Source: Catenulispora sp. GP43 (GTDB lineage Bacteria > Actinomycetota > Actinomycetes > Streptomycetales > Catenulisporaceae). From it: DNA of 64,000 bases. The stretch is taken from NCBI RefSeq assembly GCF_041260665.1, contig NZ_JBGCCT010000018.1, positions 186,001-250,000 on the forward strand, written 5' to 3'. The notes under the pieces are model-generated. The model made no database searches. It saw only the letters and a program-made list of their open reading frames with translations, and was not told where the DNA came from. The position numbers and the translations under genes were made by a program. This document shows positions 36,971 to 44,913 of the stretch, one piece after another (position 1 is the stretch's first letter; each line of letters begins with the position of its first letter).

Positions 36971-38659
36971 TCACTGCCCGGCCAGATCGCGGCGTCGGAA
37001 CGCCACAGCCGCCACGGCCACCGCCACGACGGCCAGTCCCGTCATGACGGCCGCGCCGACCCAGTTCGGATCGGCGGCCGGCGCGGGAGCGCTGTGGTGC
37101 AGGATCGAGGTGTCCAGCACCCAGTGGTCGATCCCTGCGAAGGATCCGAGGATCTGCATCAGGAACGACCAGCCGAGCACCGCGTAGACCGCGACAGCCG
37201 TCGCACGCGGAGCGACGGCGTGGACCGCGGTGCCCAGTCCGATCAGCAACAGCGCGGGCGGGACCGTGTTCAGACCGGCCTGGACCATGGTCCCGAATCC
37301 GATCCCGGTGTGCTGGCTGGCGGCCCCGGCCCAGGCGGCCAGCCCCGCCACCACACCGCAGATCAGCGCCAGCACGGCGGCGACCGCCACCCGGCACAGC
37401 AGCCACCGGGTCCGGCTCACCGGACGCACCAGGAGGTTGTCCACCATGCCGCCGGCCTCCTCGCCGCGCGTGGCGTTCACCACGGTCGCCCCGGCGAAGG
37501 CGACCAGGACCGCGACCATCACGAACGCGAAGCCCAAGTAGGACTCGGCCCCGGTGCGATGGGCGCCGAGGCGGGCCAGCGCGTCGTTCACGGCTTTGGA
37601 TCCGGAGACCGATTCGCTCGCGGACTGGGCGATGAGCCCCAGGAAGAGTCCGCCGACGGCCAGACCCGCGATCCAGCCGTAGGCCAGAGGCCGAGTGAGC
37701 CGCACCGCGAGCCCCGCCTGACCGCCCAGCAAACCGGTGCGCGCCTTGGCTGTGTCCGGGTCGGGCAGGACCGCCGCGCCCAGGTCACGCCGATCCGCGA
37801 CGACGAGTGCGGCCACGCTCAGCACCAGCACCGTGGCCAGCGGCGGGATCAGCGCCACCGGCCGGGACCCGGTGAACGCGTGGAACTGCGCGGGCCAGCC
37901 CAGCGGTGTGGCCCACCGGGCCCAGCGCAGACCCGGGGACGCGTCGGCGGCGGCCCGGATCAGGAACGCCGCGGCGAACACGACCGCCGACAGCACACTG
38001 GCTTGCCGCCGAGTGGCCGAAAGCTGGCCCATCAGCACTCCCACCGCGACGAACACCGCGGTGATCAGTACCGCCAGCAAGCTCACCATCAGCATCCCGG
38101 ACGCCGCCACCGGAGGCGTCACCCGGCGGCCGCCCGCCACCGCGACCGCGGCGGCCACGGCGAACAGCGCGGCCAGCCCGGCGCCGAGACCGGCCATCGC
38201 CTGTGCCGCGGCCCCGCGTCGCGTGACTTGTCCGGACAGCAGCATCTCCCAGCGCCCGGCCTCCTCCTGACCGCGCAGCGCCGATGTGCCCATGAGCAGC
38301 CCGATCACCGCGCCGACCAGCGACAGGAAGCCCAAGGCCCGCCACGCGGTGAACCCGCCGACGGTGTCGAGACCGAACGCCGGGCCGAACAACGCCGCCA
38401 TGCCCTTGTTCGTGCCCAGGGTCTGCGCGAGCCGCTCCCGAGCTGCCGGCGTGCCGCCGACCGCCTTGTAGGCCAGGGCCGACTCGGCGATGTAGTACCC
38501 GTAGGCCAGGCCCCACAACGCACCCCAGCGCACGGCGCGCCGTCCGGTGAGCCAGGCGACCACGGTACGCGGCGAGCGCGTCGGCGACTGGGCCCGAAGC
38601 GCCGGAGTCGACGCCCGGTGCAGCGTCGGCAGGCGCGGGCGGTCAGACAGCGAGTGCAT
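36971..38659 (-). CDS. ABC exporter permease, large two-block type
   Basis: A 562-aa integral membrane protein with about twelve hydrophobic helices in two similar blocks, each with a long first helix (VRWGALWGLAYGYYIAES, and LTRPLAYGWIAGLAVGG in the second). This is the TetR-neighbour exporter type found in actinobacteria. GAGGAG lies 10 bp before the ATG at 38659, which overlaps the ATPase gene by 17 bp. The substrate is unknown. The shared box upstream of the ATPase suggests it is part of the hypoxia response. Confidence 0.82.
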   Translation of the reverse strand: MHSLSDRPRLPTLHRASTPALRAQSPTRSPRTVVAWLTGRRAVRWGALWGLAYGYYIAESALAYKAVGGTPAARERLAQTLGTNKGMAALFGPAFGLDTVGGFTAWRALGFLSLVGAVIGLLMGTSALRGQEEAGRWEMLLSGQVTRRGAAAQAMAGLGAGLAALFAVAAAVAVAGGRRVTPPVAASGMLMVSLLAVLITAVFVAVGVLMGQLSATRRQASVLSAVVFAAAFLIRAAADASPGLRWARWATPLGWPAQFHAFTGSRPVALIPPLATVLVLSVAALVVADRRDLGAAVLPDPDTAKARTGLLGGQAGLAVRLTRPLAYGWIAGLAVGGLFLGLIAQSASESVSGSKAVNDALARLGAHRTGAESYLGFAFVMVAVLVAFAGATVVNATRGEEAGGMVDNLLVRPVSRTRWLLCRVAVAAVLALICGVVAGLAAWAGAASQHTGIGFGTMVQAGLNTVPPALLLIGLGTAVHAVAPRATAVAVYAVLGWSFLMQILGSFAGIDHWVLDTSILHHSAPAPAADPNWVGAAVMTGLAVVAVAVAAVAFRRRDLAGQ

Positions 38660-39554
38660 CAGTGTTCTCCTCGTGTCGGCCGTAGTGCGCCAGGAACAGC
38701 TCCTCCAGCGAGGGCTCCCGGCTGAGCAGTTCGCGCACACCGGTCCCCGACAGCGCCTCCAGCAAAGGCGCGACCGGCCCGGTCATCTGACAGCGCAGCC
38801 GGTGGCCCGCGACCTCGACGGCGCTGACGCCGGACACCCCGCTGACGTCCGGCGGCGTGCCGTCGAAGACTGCTTCCACCGAGACCGCGGACAAGTGCTT
38901 CATCTCCGCCAAGGCGCCCAGCTCGACCAGCGTCCCGGCCCGCAGAATCCCCACCCGGTCGCACACCGCTTCCACCTCGGAAAGGATGTGGGAGGACAGG
39001 AACACCGTCCGACCGGTCTGCTTGGCACGCCGCACACTGTGCCGGAACGCCTGTTCCATCAGCGGGTCCAGCCCGGCGGTCGGCTCGTCGAGGATCAGCA
39101 GCTCGGTGCGGGCGGCGAACGCGGCGATGAGGTTGATCTTCTGCCGGTTCCCTTTGGAATACGCCCGGACCTTCTTGGACGGGTCGAAGTCGAACAGCTC
39201 CACCAGCTCACGCTGATATCCCAGGTCGACGTCGCCGTGTACCCGGCCCAGCAGGTGCAGCGTCTCGGCGCCGGTAAGCGAGGGCCACAGCGCCGCCTCG
39301 CCGGGCACGTAGGCGACCCGCTTGTGCACCTCGACCGCGCGCCGGGCCGCGTCGAGCCCGAACAACTCGGCGCGGCCCGAGGTCGGCCGGATCAGGCCCA
39401 GGAACAACCTGATGGTCGTGGTCTTGCCCGCGCCGTTGGGACCGAGGTAGCCCAGCACTTCGCCCTGACCGACCTCCAAGTCCAGGTCACGCAGCGCATC
39501 GGTGGTGCCGTACCGCTTGCCGAGCCCGACAGCCCGCATCACTGTTCCGCTCAT
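38643..39554 (-). CDS. ABC exporter ATP-binding protein
   Basis: A 303-aa ATPase: Walker A LGPNGAGKTTT, signature variant YSKGNRQK (Asn-Arg in place of the usual Gly-Gln), Walker B LLILDEPTAGLDP and SSHILSEV. After about residue 215 comes a substrate-independent C-terminal domain ending in EPSLEELFLAHYG, as in other two-block exporters. GGAG stands 8 bp before the ATG at 39554. It lies divergent from GAPDH over a 188-bp gap with one DosR-like box in the middle. Confidence 0.88.
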   Translation of the reverse strand: MSGTVMRAVGLGKRYGTTDALRDLDLEVGQGEVLGYLGPNGAGKTTTIRLFLGLIRPTSGRAELFGLDAARRAVEVHKRVAYVPGEAALWPSLTGAETLHLLGRVHGDVDLGYQRELVELFDFDPSKKVRAYSKGNRQKINLIAAFAARTELLILDEPTAGLDPLMEQAFRHSVRRAKQTGRTVFLSSHILSEVEAVCDRVGILRAGTLVELGALAEMKHLSAVSVEAVFDGTPPDVSGVSGVSAVEVAGHRLRCQMTGPVAPLLEALSGTGVRELLSREPSLEELFLAHYGRHEENTDALAV

Positions 39555-39650
39555 CACACCCGCTCCAGCCGAGATCGGTGTCCGCCCTGTTCCCGGGCAG
39601 TCTGCGCCTGGCCGCAGACCGCGGCCAGGGTCGGTCGATCGCCGTGGACA

Positions 39651-39664
39651 GGGCCCTTCGGCCC
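39651..39664. promoter_or_regulatory. DosR/OsdR-like box shared by GAPDH and an ABC exporter
   Basis: GGGCCCTTCGGCCC, 78 bp before the GAPDH ATG and 96 bp before the divergent ABC ATPase start. Confidence 0.7.
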
Positions 39665-39742
39665 TGGTCGTCGCGGGCAGGTCAGCGCTTCTGTGGGCAG
39701 CGAGGACACCGGCTGAAAAGCCACGACACTTCGGAGGGCGAC

Positions 39743-40741
39743 ATGAGGATCGGCATCAACGGATTCGGCCGGGTCGGCAGGGTCTTCCTGCGGATCGCCG
39801 CCGAGCGCGGCCTGGAGGTGGTGGCGGTCAACGACGCCGCCGACACCGCGACCATGGCCCACCTGTTCGCGCACGACTCCACCTACGGCCGGCCCGCCGC
39901 CGAGGTGGCCTACGAGGACGGCACGCTGCTCCTCGACGGCCGCAAGATCCTGATGACCCGGCACACCGAGCCGGAACGCCTGCCCTGGGGCGAGCTCGGC
40001 GTGGATCTGGTCATCGAGTCCACCGGACGGTTCCGCACCCGCGAGCAGGCCGCCGCGCACCTGACCGCCGGCGCCCGCAAGGTCCTGATGTCCGCCCCGG
40101 CCAAGGGGCCGGTGGACGCGACCATCGTGATGGGGATCAACCAGGAGTTCTACGACCCCCAAGAGCACGACGTGGTCTCCAACGCCTCGTGCACCACCAA
40201 CTGCGTCGCCCCCATGGTCGACGTCCTGCACCGGCACTTCGGCCTGGTCCACGGCTTCATGACCACGGTCCACGCCTACACCGGCGACCAGCGCCTGCTG
40301 GACGCCCCGCACAAGGACCTGCGCCGGGCCCGCTCCGCGGCCGGCAACATCATCCCGACCACCACCGGCGCCGCCAGGACCGTCGGCCTGGTCATCCCGG
40401 AGGTCGCCGGGCTGCTGGACGGCGTCGCCGTCCGCGTGCCGGTCCCCACCGGATCGCTGGTGGACCTGGCCGCCGTGCTGCGCCGGCCGGCCGGTGCCGA
40501 GGAGGTCAACGCGGCGTTCCAGCAGGAGTCGGAAGACCGGCTGCACGGAGTGCTGCGCATGGCCGGGCAGGGGTTCGTCTCCAGCGACGTCGTCGGCGAC
40601 CCCGCCTCGTGCGTCTTCGACGCGCCGCTCACCCAGGCCCAGGGCGACCTGGTGAAGGTCTTCGGCTGGTACGACAACGAGTGGGGCTACTGCGCCCGGC
40701 TCGCCGACCTGGCCCGGTACATGGGAGACCGGCTCGGGTAG
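39743..40741 (+). CDS. gap: Glyceraldehyde-3-phosphate dehydrogenase (type I)
   Basis: A 332-aa glycolytic enzyme with the NAD-binding start INGFGRVGRVFLR, catalytic Cys150 in SNASCTTNC, and VKVFGWYDNEWGY near the end. It makes 1,3-bisphosphoglycerate and NADH. GGAGGG lies before the ATG. It stands alone, without pgk or tpi, so it is probably an extra, condition-specific copy rather than the housekeeping one; the box upstream supports hypoxic control. Confidence 0.95.
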   Translation: MRIGINGFGRVGRVFLRIAAERGLEVVAVNDAADTATMAHLFAHDSTYGRPAAEVAYEDGTLLLDGRKILMTRHTEPERLPWGELGVDLVIESTGRFRTREQAAAHLTAGARKVLMSAPAKGPVDATIVMGINQEFYDPQEHDVVSNASCTTNCVAPMVDVLHRHFGLVHGFMTTVHAYTGDQRLLDAPHKDLRRARSAAGNIIPTTTGAARTVGLVIPEVAGLLDGVAVRVPVPTGSLVDLAAVLRRPAGAEEVNAAFQQESEDRLHGVLRMAGQGFVSSDVVGDPASCVFDAPLTQAQGDLVKVFGWYDNEWGYCARLADLARYMGDRLG

Positions 40742-40772
40742 CCGGCACCGGACCGGACATCCGGCCCGATCC

Positions 40773-40786
40773 GGGACCTTCGGCTC
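40773..40786. promoter_or_regulatory. DosR/OsdR-like box upstream of two USP genes
   Basis: GGGACCTTCGGCTC, one mismatch from the consensus, 73 bp before the USP gene at 40860. Confidence 0.65.
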
Positions 40787-40859
40787 TGTCGCAACCCCTC
40801 GGCCGCCCCGAAAGCTGGTTCTGAGGCCACCACTGCCTTCCGAATGATCAGAGCCCGCC

Positions 40860-41714
40860 ATGAGAACCACTGTCGTAGTCGGCTACGACCGCACCCTGCC
40901 CAGCGGCAGAGCTCTCCTGGAAGCCGGCCGCGAGGCCGCGTACCGGGACGCGGATATCACCGTCGTCCATGTTCGCCGTCCGGACACAGCCGCTTCCCGC
41001 GGAACGGACGCCGCCGAACGCGAAGCGTCAGCCTCTACCGCGTCCTTCGGCGCCGGCGTTCTGCGGCACCACTATCCAGGCCTGACGATCCGCGCCGAGG
41101 CCCTCGTGGGAGCCCCGCACGAGGTCCTCGCCTCGGCGGCCCGAGGCGCTGACCTGCTCGTCCTCGGATCCACGGACAGCCCCGACGCCACCGGGCAGAT
41201 GCTCGGCCCGGTGGCGGAGGAGACGCTGGCCCGCACACCGTGCCCGACCATGGTGGTCCGCAGTGGCGAGCGCTTCCCGCGGGGCGTCGTACTGGTTGCG
41301 ATCGACCTCGCGGAACGGGCCGAGGAGGTGGTGGACTTCGCGTTCGCCGAGGCCCGCTTCCATGCGGCGCGCCTGCACGCGGTCAGCGCTGTGGAACCGG
41401 CTGAGCTGCGCGCGCTCGTCGGTGCGACCGCGCCGGCGCCCGACCCCCGTGCCGGGTCCCGGGTCGCGCTCGACCGGATCCTGGCAGAACGGCAGGAGCG
41501 CTGCGTGCGGGTCCAGGCCGGCGGCGAAGTCGTCGCCGGACCGCCGACCTCGGTGCTGACCGCCGCGGCCGCCGGCGCCGACCTGGTCGTCGCCGGTGCC
41601 CGCCGACGCCACGGCGAGCATTGCGGCGAGCGCTACGGGGTGCGGATCGGACCGGTGGCACAGGCCCTTCTGCGCGGCACGGCATGCCCGGTGATCATCG
41701 TGCCCCACTCCTGA
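40860..41714 (+). CDS. Universal stress protein, tandem domain
   Basis: A 284-aa protein of two USP folds (about 1-140 and 145-284). The first starts TTVVVGYDRT; its nucleotide loop is degenerate (GSTDSPDATGQMLG in place of GxxGxxxxxxxxxGS). The second ends GARRRHGEHCG with IGPVAQALLRGTACPVIIVP. Tandem USPs of this type are strongly induced by hypoxia in mycobacteria and bind ATP. Followed by another USP gene 25 bp on, so the two form an operon. Confidence 0.9.
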   Translation: MRTTVVVGYDRTLPSGRALLEAGREAAYRDADITVVHVRRPDTAASRGTDAAEREASASTASFGAGVLRHHYPGLTIRAEALVGAPHEVLASAARGADLLVLGSTDSPDATGQMLGPVAEETLARTPCPTMVVRSGERFPRGVVLVAIDLAERAEEVVDFAFAEARFHAARLHAVSAVEPAELRALVGATAPAPDPRAGSRVALDRILAERQERCVRVQAGGEVVAGPPTSVLTAAAAGADLVVAGARRRHGEHCGERYGVRIGPVAQALLRGTACPVIIVPHS

Positions 41715-41739
41715 CCGGCGACGGCGAAAGGACAAGACC

Positions 41740-42675
41740 ATGAAACCCACCATCGTCGTCGGCTACGACCAGATGCCGCAGACCATGCTCGCCCTGGACG
41801 AGGCAGCCGCCGAAGCCGACCGGCGCGCAGGCGTGCTGACCATCGTGCACGCTTTCCAGCGGGCTACTTGGGGGGCCAGACCTGGTACGGAACCGATCTC
41901 CGAGCACGCCGCGCACGCCGGCGCGCAGCGGATCGCCGAACGGGGCGCCGACCATGTCCGCTCCCGCCATCCCGGCCTGGAAGTCCGGACCCTCGCGACG
42001 GAAGGCTCCACCGCGACCGTCCTCACCGAGGCCGCGCGCGACGCCGATCTGCTGGTGGTCGGATGCCACGCGCACGTCGCCGGACTCGTGCTCGGCTCCG
42101 TGGCCGAGCGGGTGGCGACCCGCCCGGGCCGCCCGACCATGATCGTCCGTGGTGGCCGGCACGAGCCGCGGGGCACCGTCCTGGCGGCCGTCGACATCGA
42201 CAGACCCGCCGACGGAGTGCTGGCCTTCGCGTTCGACGAGGCCCGGCTCCGTCGAACCGGGCTGAAGGCGATCAGCGTTCGGGAATCCTTCTGGCCCCGC
42301 ACCTACGCCGGCGACACCAGCGGGCTGCGGGCGGCCTCGATCCAGGGCGAGGACAACGCGGACCTGGCCCTGCGGGACCTGCTCAGGCCGTGGCAGGCCG
42401 AATACCCCGAGGTCCACGTGCGGCGCGAGCTCGCCGACGGCCCGGCCGCCACGATCCTCATCGCCGCCTCCTCGCACGCCGATGTCATCGTCGCCGGAGC
42501 CCACCACCACAGCACGCAGGGCCGGCCCATCGGTGACGCACACGTGGGACCGACCGTCCACCCGCTGCTTCTGCGGGCCGACTGCCCGGTCGTGATCGTG
42601 CCCCACGGCCCGGTCCGCGCCGTACCCCGCCCGGCTCGGCAGCCCTCCGCCGACCGGCACGCGCCGGCCCGCTAG
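41740..42675 (+). CDS. Universal stress protein, tandem domain
   Basis: A 311-aa two-domain USP. Domain 1 starts PTIVVGYDQM and has GCHAHVAGLVLGSVA as its partly changed nucleotide loop; domain 2 has GTVLAAVDIDRPADGVLAFAF and GAHHHSTQG. The tail after VVIVPHGP is Pro/Arg/Ala-rich and unusual in this set. No own box; it should be read through from the gene at 40860. It converges with the USP at 42739 across 63 bp. Confidence 0.9.
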   Translation: MKPTIVVGYDQMPQTMLALDEAAAEADRRAGVLTIVHAFQRATWGARPGTEPISEHAAHAGAQRIAERGADHVRSRHPGLEVRTLATEGSTATVLTEAARDADLLVVGCHAHVAGLVLGSVAERVATRPGRPTMIVRGGRHEPRGTVLAAVDIDRPADGVLAFAFDEARLRRTGLKAISVRESFWPRTYAGDTSGLRAASIQGEDNADLALRDLLRPWQAEYPEVHVRRELADGPAATILIAASSHADVIVAGAHHHSTQGRPIGDAHVGPTVHPLLLRADCPVVIVPHGPVRAVPRPARQPSADRHAPAR

Positions 42676-42738
42676 ATCGCCGGCGAAGGAGCGGGCCGCG
42701 GCGCCGACGACGAGCGCTGTCGGCCGGGACCGGAGCCT

Positions 42739-43605
42739 TCAGCTCAGCGGCACCACGGCGACCGGGCACGTGGAGTAGTGCAGCACCGTGTGCGTGACCG
42801 GGCCGATCTGCATCCCGTGGCCTTCGCCGTGCCGCCGGGCGCCGGTGACGAGCACGTCGGCCCGGTGCGAGGCCTCGATCAGGAGCCGGCCGGCCGAGCC
42901 GGTGGCGACCTGGTGGAACGGCTCGACCTCGGGGTGCCGGCGCTGGACGGAGTGGATGAGCGCGGACAGCCGGTCCTCGCGTTCGCGCTCGATGGCCGCG
43001 ATGTCGTCGGCGATGCCCGGGTCCTGCTGGCCGTAGGCCAGGATCCAGGGCTCGTCCCAGACGTGGATCACGGTGAGCCGGGCCTGGCGGCGGGAGGCCT
43101 CCAGGAACGCGAACTCCAGGACGGTCTCGCAGGGTTCGTCGATGTCCACCGCCGCCACGATCCGGGAGTGGTCGGCGTCGGTCTCGCCGCGGACCACCAG
43201 CACCGGGCAGCAGGCGCCGGCCACGGCCCGCATCGCGGTCGAGCCCACCTGCAGATCGCTGAAGCCGCCCTTGCCGCGACTGCCGACGACCAGCAGTTCG
43301 GCGCCGTGGGCGGCCTGCGCCAGGAGCTTGCCGGCCGAACCCACCAGGGCGTAGGGCGTCACCCGGAGCCCGGGACGACGCTTGACGACGCTGTCGGCCC
43401 CGTGCTGCGCGGCGGCCTCGGCGGTCTTGCGCGCGGCGTCCTGCGAGTCCGCCGGCGGCACGGACGAGCCGGGAACCACCGGCCGCTGGAACGCGGTGAC
43501 GACGTTCAGGTCCGCGCCGCGCATCGCCGCCTCGCGGGCCGCCTCGGCCAGCGCGACGTCGCTGTGCGGGGTCTGGTCGTAGCCGACGACGACGGTGCTG
43601 TTCAT
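42739..43605 (-). CDS. Universal stress protein, tandem domain
   Basis: A 288-aa two-domain USP with an intact nucleotide loop in domain 1 (GSRGKGGFSDLQVGSTA) and GARRHGEGHGMQIGPVT in domain 2. Its middle part (HVWDEPWILAYGQQDPGIAD) is almost the same as in the USP at 59699, so those two are recent paralogues. GGAGG lies 5 bp before the second of two adjacent ATGs (43605). Confidence 0.93.
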   Translation of the reverse strand: MNSTVVVGYDQTPHSDVALAEAAREAAMRGADLNVVTAFQRPVVPGSSVPPADSQDAARKTAEAAAQHGADSVVKRRPGLRVTPYALVGSAGKLLAQAAHGAELLVVGSRGKGGFSDLQVGSTAMRAVAGACCPVLVVRGETDADHSRIVAAVDIDEPCETVLEFAFLEASRRQARLTVIHVWDEPWILAYGQQDPGIADDIAAIEREREDRLSALIHSVQRRHPEVEPFHQVATGSAGRLLIEASHRADVLVTGARRHGEGHGMQIGPVTHTVLHYSTCPVAVVPLS

Positions 43606-43681
43606 CATTCCTCCACAAGGGCTGAAGCCTGCGCGGCACTCGCGCTGCTCCCACCGTCGCGGCTGCGGCGCCGGCGTCCCA

Positions 43682-43695
43682 GGGTCCGAAGTCCC
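43682..43695. promoter_or_regulatory. DosR/OsdR-like box, divergent pair
   Basis: GGGTCCGAAGTCCC, 76 bp before the USP at 43605 (minus) and 87 bp before the small gene at 43783 (plus). The outer GGG-C and G-CCC arms match; the centre is GA rather than two W bases. Confidence 0.6.
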
Positions 43696-43782
43696 GGTCA
43701 GGTCAGGCCGATCGACCGCTTCGCGGCCCGGCTCGGTTGTACGACTCTTGAAAGAGAAGAACCCTCGCAAAAGGACCCGGCC

Positions 43783-44085
43783 ATGAGCACAACCATCGAT
43801 CGCGAAGCACCACTCGTCCGCGACCACCCGGAGCACAACCACGACGCCTACCGAGACGTCCTGCTCGCGGTGCAGCGCGCCCTGGCCGCGAACTGGGACG
43901 ACGACCAGCCGCGCATCGCGGTGGTCGAGCGCAACGGGATCTCGACCGTCTACGTGAGCACGATCCGGGCCGCGGGATCCGCGGCCCGCCTGGACATCCG
44001 GGGCGCGGTCCGAGCCGCCCTGGCTCCGTACTCGTCCCTCGCGCCCTACACCAAGGTCATCTTCCTTCAGCGCGGCGCACCCTAG
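43783..44085 (+). CDS. Hypothetical protein, 100 aa
   Basis: A soluble 100-aa product with an acidic, His-rich start ([21 protein letters not shown]) and a mixed helix-strand body ending [16 protein letters not shown] precedes the ATG. No family is recognised. It stands alone between the USP and the devR-like regulator, with its own copy of the box, so a role in the hypoxic response is likely but undefined. Confidence 0.65.
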   Translation: MSTTIDREAPLVRDHPEHNHDAYRDVLLAVQRALAANWDDDQPRIAVVERNGISTVYVSTIRAAGSAARLDIRGAVRAALAPYSSLAPYTKVIFLQRGAP

Positions 44086-44122
44086 AACACGATCCCCCGA
44101 TCGCCCCCCGATCGCCGAAGAC

Positions 44123-44136
44123 AGGACCTTCGGCCC
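44123..44136. promoter_or_regulatory. DosR/OsdR-like box upstream of devR-like gene
   Basis: AGGACCTTCGGCCC, one base from the consensus, 70 bp before the response-regulator ATG. This would give positive autoregulation, as in mycobacteria. Confidence 0.7.
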
Positions 44137-44206
44137 GCCCCGCTCGGCCACGGAAGCCCTAACCTCTCCAGGAGGACACCGAAGCGGACCTGCAGGAGGC
44201 GGATTC

Positions 44207-44866
44207 ATGAACGACGGCAAGATCGGCGTGTTCCTGCTGGACGACCACCAGGTCGTACGGCGGGGGCTGAAGGACATGCTGGAGGACGAGCCCGACTTCG
44301 AGGTCGTCGGCGAGGGCTCCACCGCCGCCGAGGCCCTGGCCCGGGTCCCGGCGCTGCGGCCGCAGGTGGCCGTGCTGGACGTGCGGCTCCCGGACGGCGA
44401 CGGCGTCACGGTGTGCCGCGAACTGCGCTCGAAGCTGCCGGAGCTGTCCTGCCTGATGCTGACGTCCTTCGCCGACGAGGAGGCGCTGTTCGACGCCATC
44501 ATGGCCGGCGCCTCGGGCTACCTGCTCAAGCAGACCCTCGGGCCGGATCTGGTGTCGGCGGTGCGGACGGTGGCCGGCGGCGAGTCGCTGCTGGACCCCA
44601 GGCTCGCGGCCAAGGTGATGGCCAAGCTCCGCGCCGCCGACGAGAAGAAGGACCCGCTGGCGCAGCTGACCTCGCAGGAGCACAAGGTGCTGGACCTGAT
44701 CGGCGAGGGCCTGACCAACCGGCAGATCGCCGAGCGGATGTTCCTGGCCGAGAAGACCGTGAAGAATTACGTCTCCGCGCTGTTGGCCAAGCTCGGTCTG
44801 ACCAGGCGGGTGCAGGCCGCGGTGATGGTCTCCGAGATCAAGTCCGGACAGACTCGCCACCAGTGA
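44207..44866 (+). CDS. devR: DevR/DosR/OsdR-like response regulator
   Basis: A 219-aa NarL-family regulator. The receiver has LLDDH (Asp 12-13), phospho-acceptor Asp 58 ([12 protein letters not shown]), Thr 86 and Lys 108. After a linker the LuxR-type helix-turn-helix (about 150-205) has [22 protein letters not shown] and [18 protein letters not shown]. The recognition helix stretch KTVKNYVS resembles mycobacterial DosR, which fits the DosR-type boxes around it. It converges with its probable kinase at 44914. I infer that it controls the island; the name is by similarity. Confidence 0.88.
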   Translation: MNDGKIGVFLLDDHQVVRRGLKDMLEDEPDFEVVGEGSTAAEALARVPALRPQVAVLDVRLPDGDGVTVCRELRSKLPELSCLMLTSFADEEALFDAIMAGASGYLLKQTLGPDLVSAVRTVAGGESLLDPRLAAKVMAKLRAADEKKDPLAQLTSQEHKVLDLIGEGLTNRQIAERMFLAEKTVKNYVSALLAKLGLTRRVQAAVMVSEIKSGQTRHQ

Positions 44867-44869
44867 GAA

Positions 44870-44906
44870 CGCGGTGCACCATCGAGAACACGGTGTGAGC
44901 ACCGCG
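44870..44906. terminator. Possible hairpin between convergent devR- and devS-like genes
   Basis: An 8-bp inverted repeat (CGCGGTGC at 44870-44877 with GCACCGCG at 44899-44906) with a 21-base loop. Weak, but in the right place between two converging genes. Confidence 0.4.
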
Positions 44907-44913
44907 CTCGGCA

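Noticed and set aside
42739-44502. A 587-codon frame that would extend the USP by about 300 residues at its N-terminus
   Set aside because: The USP start with GGAGG at 43605 is clear, and the extension runs through a box-containing intergenic gap and antisense to other genes.
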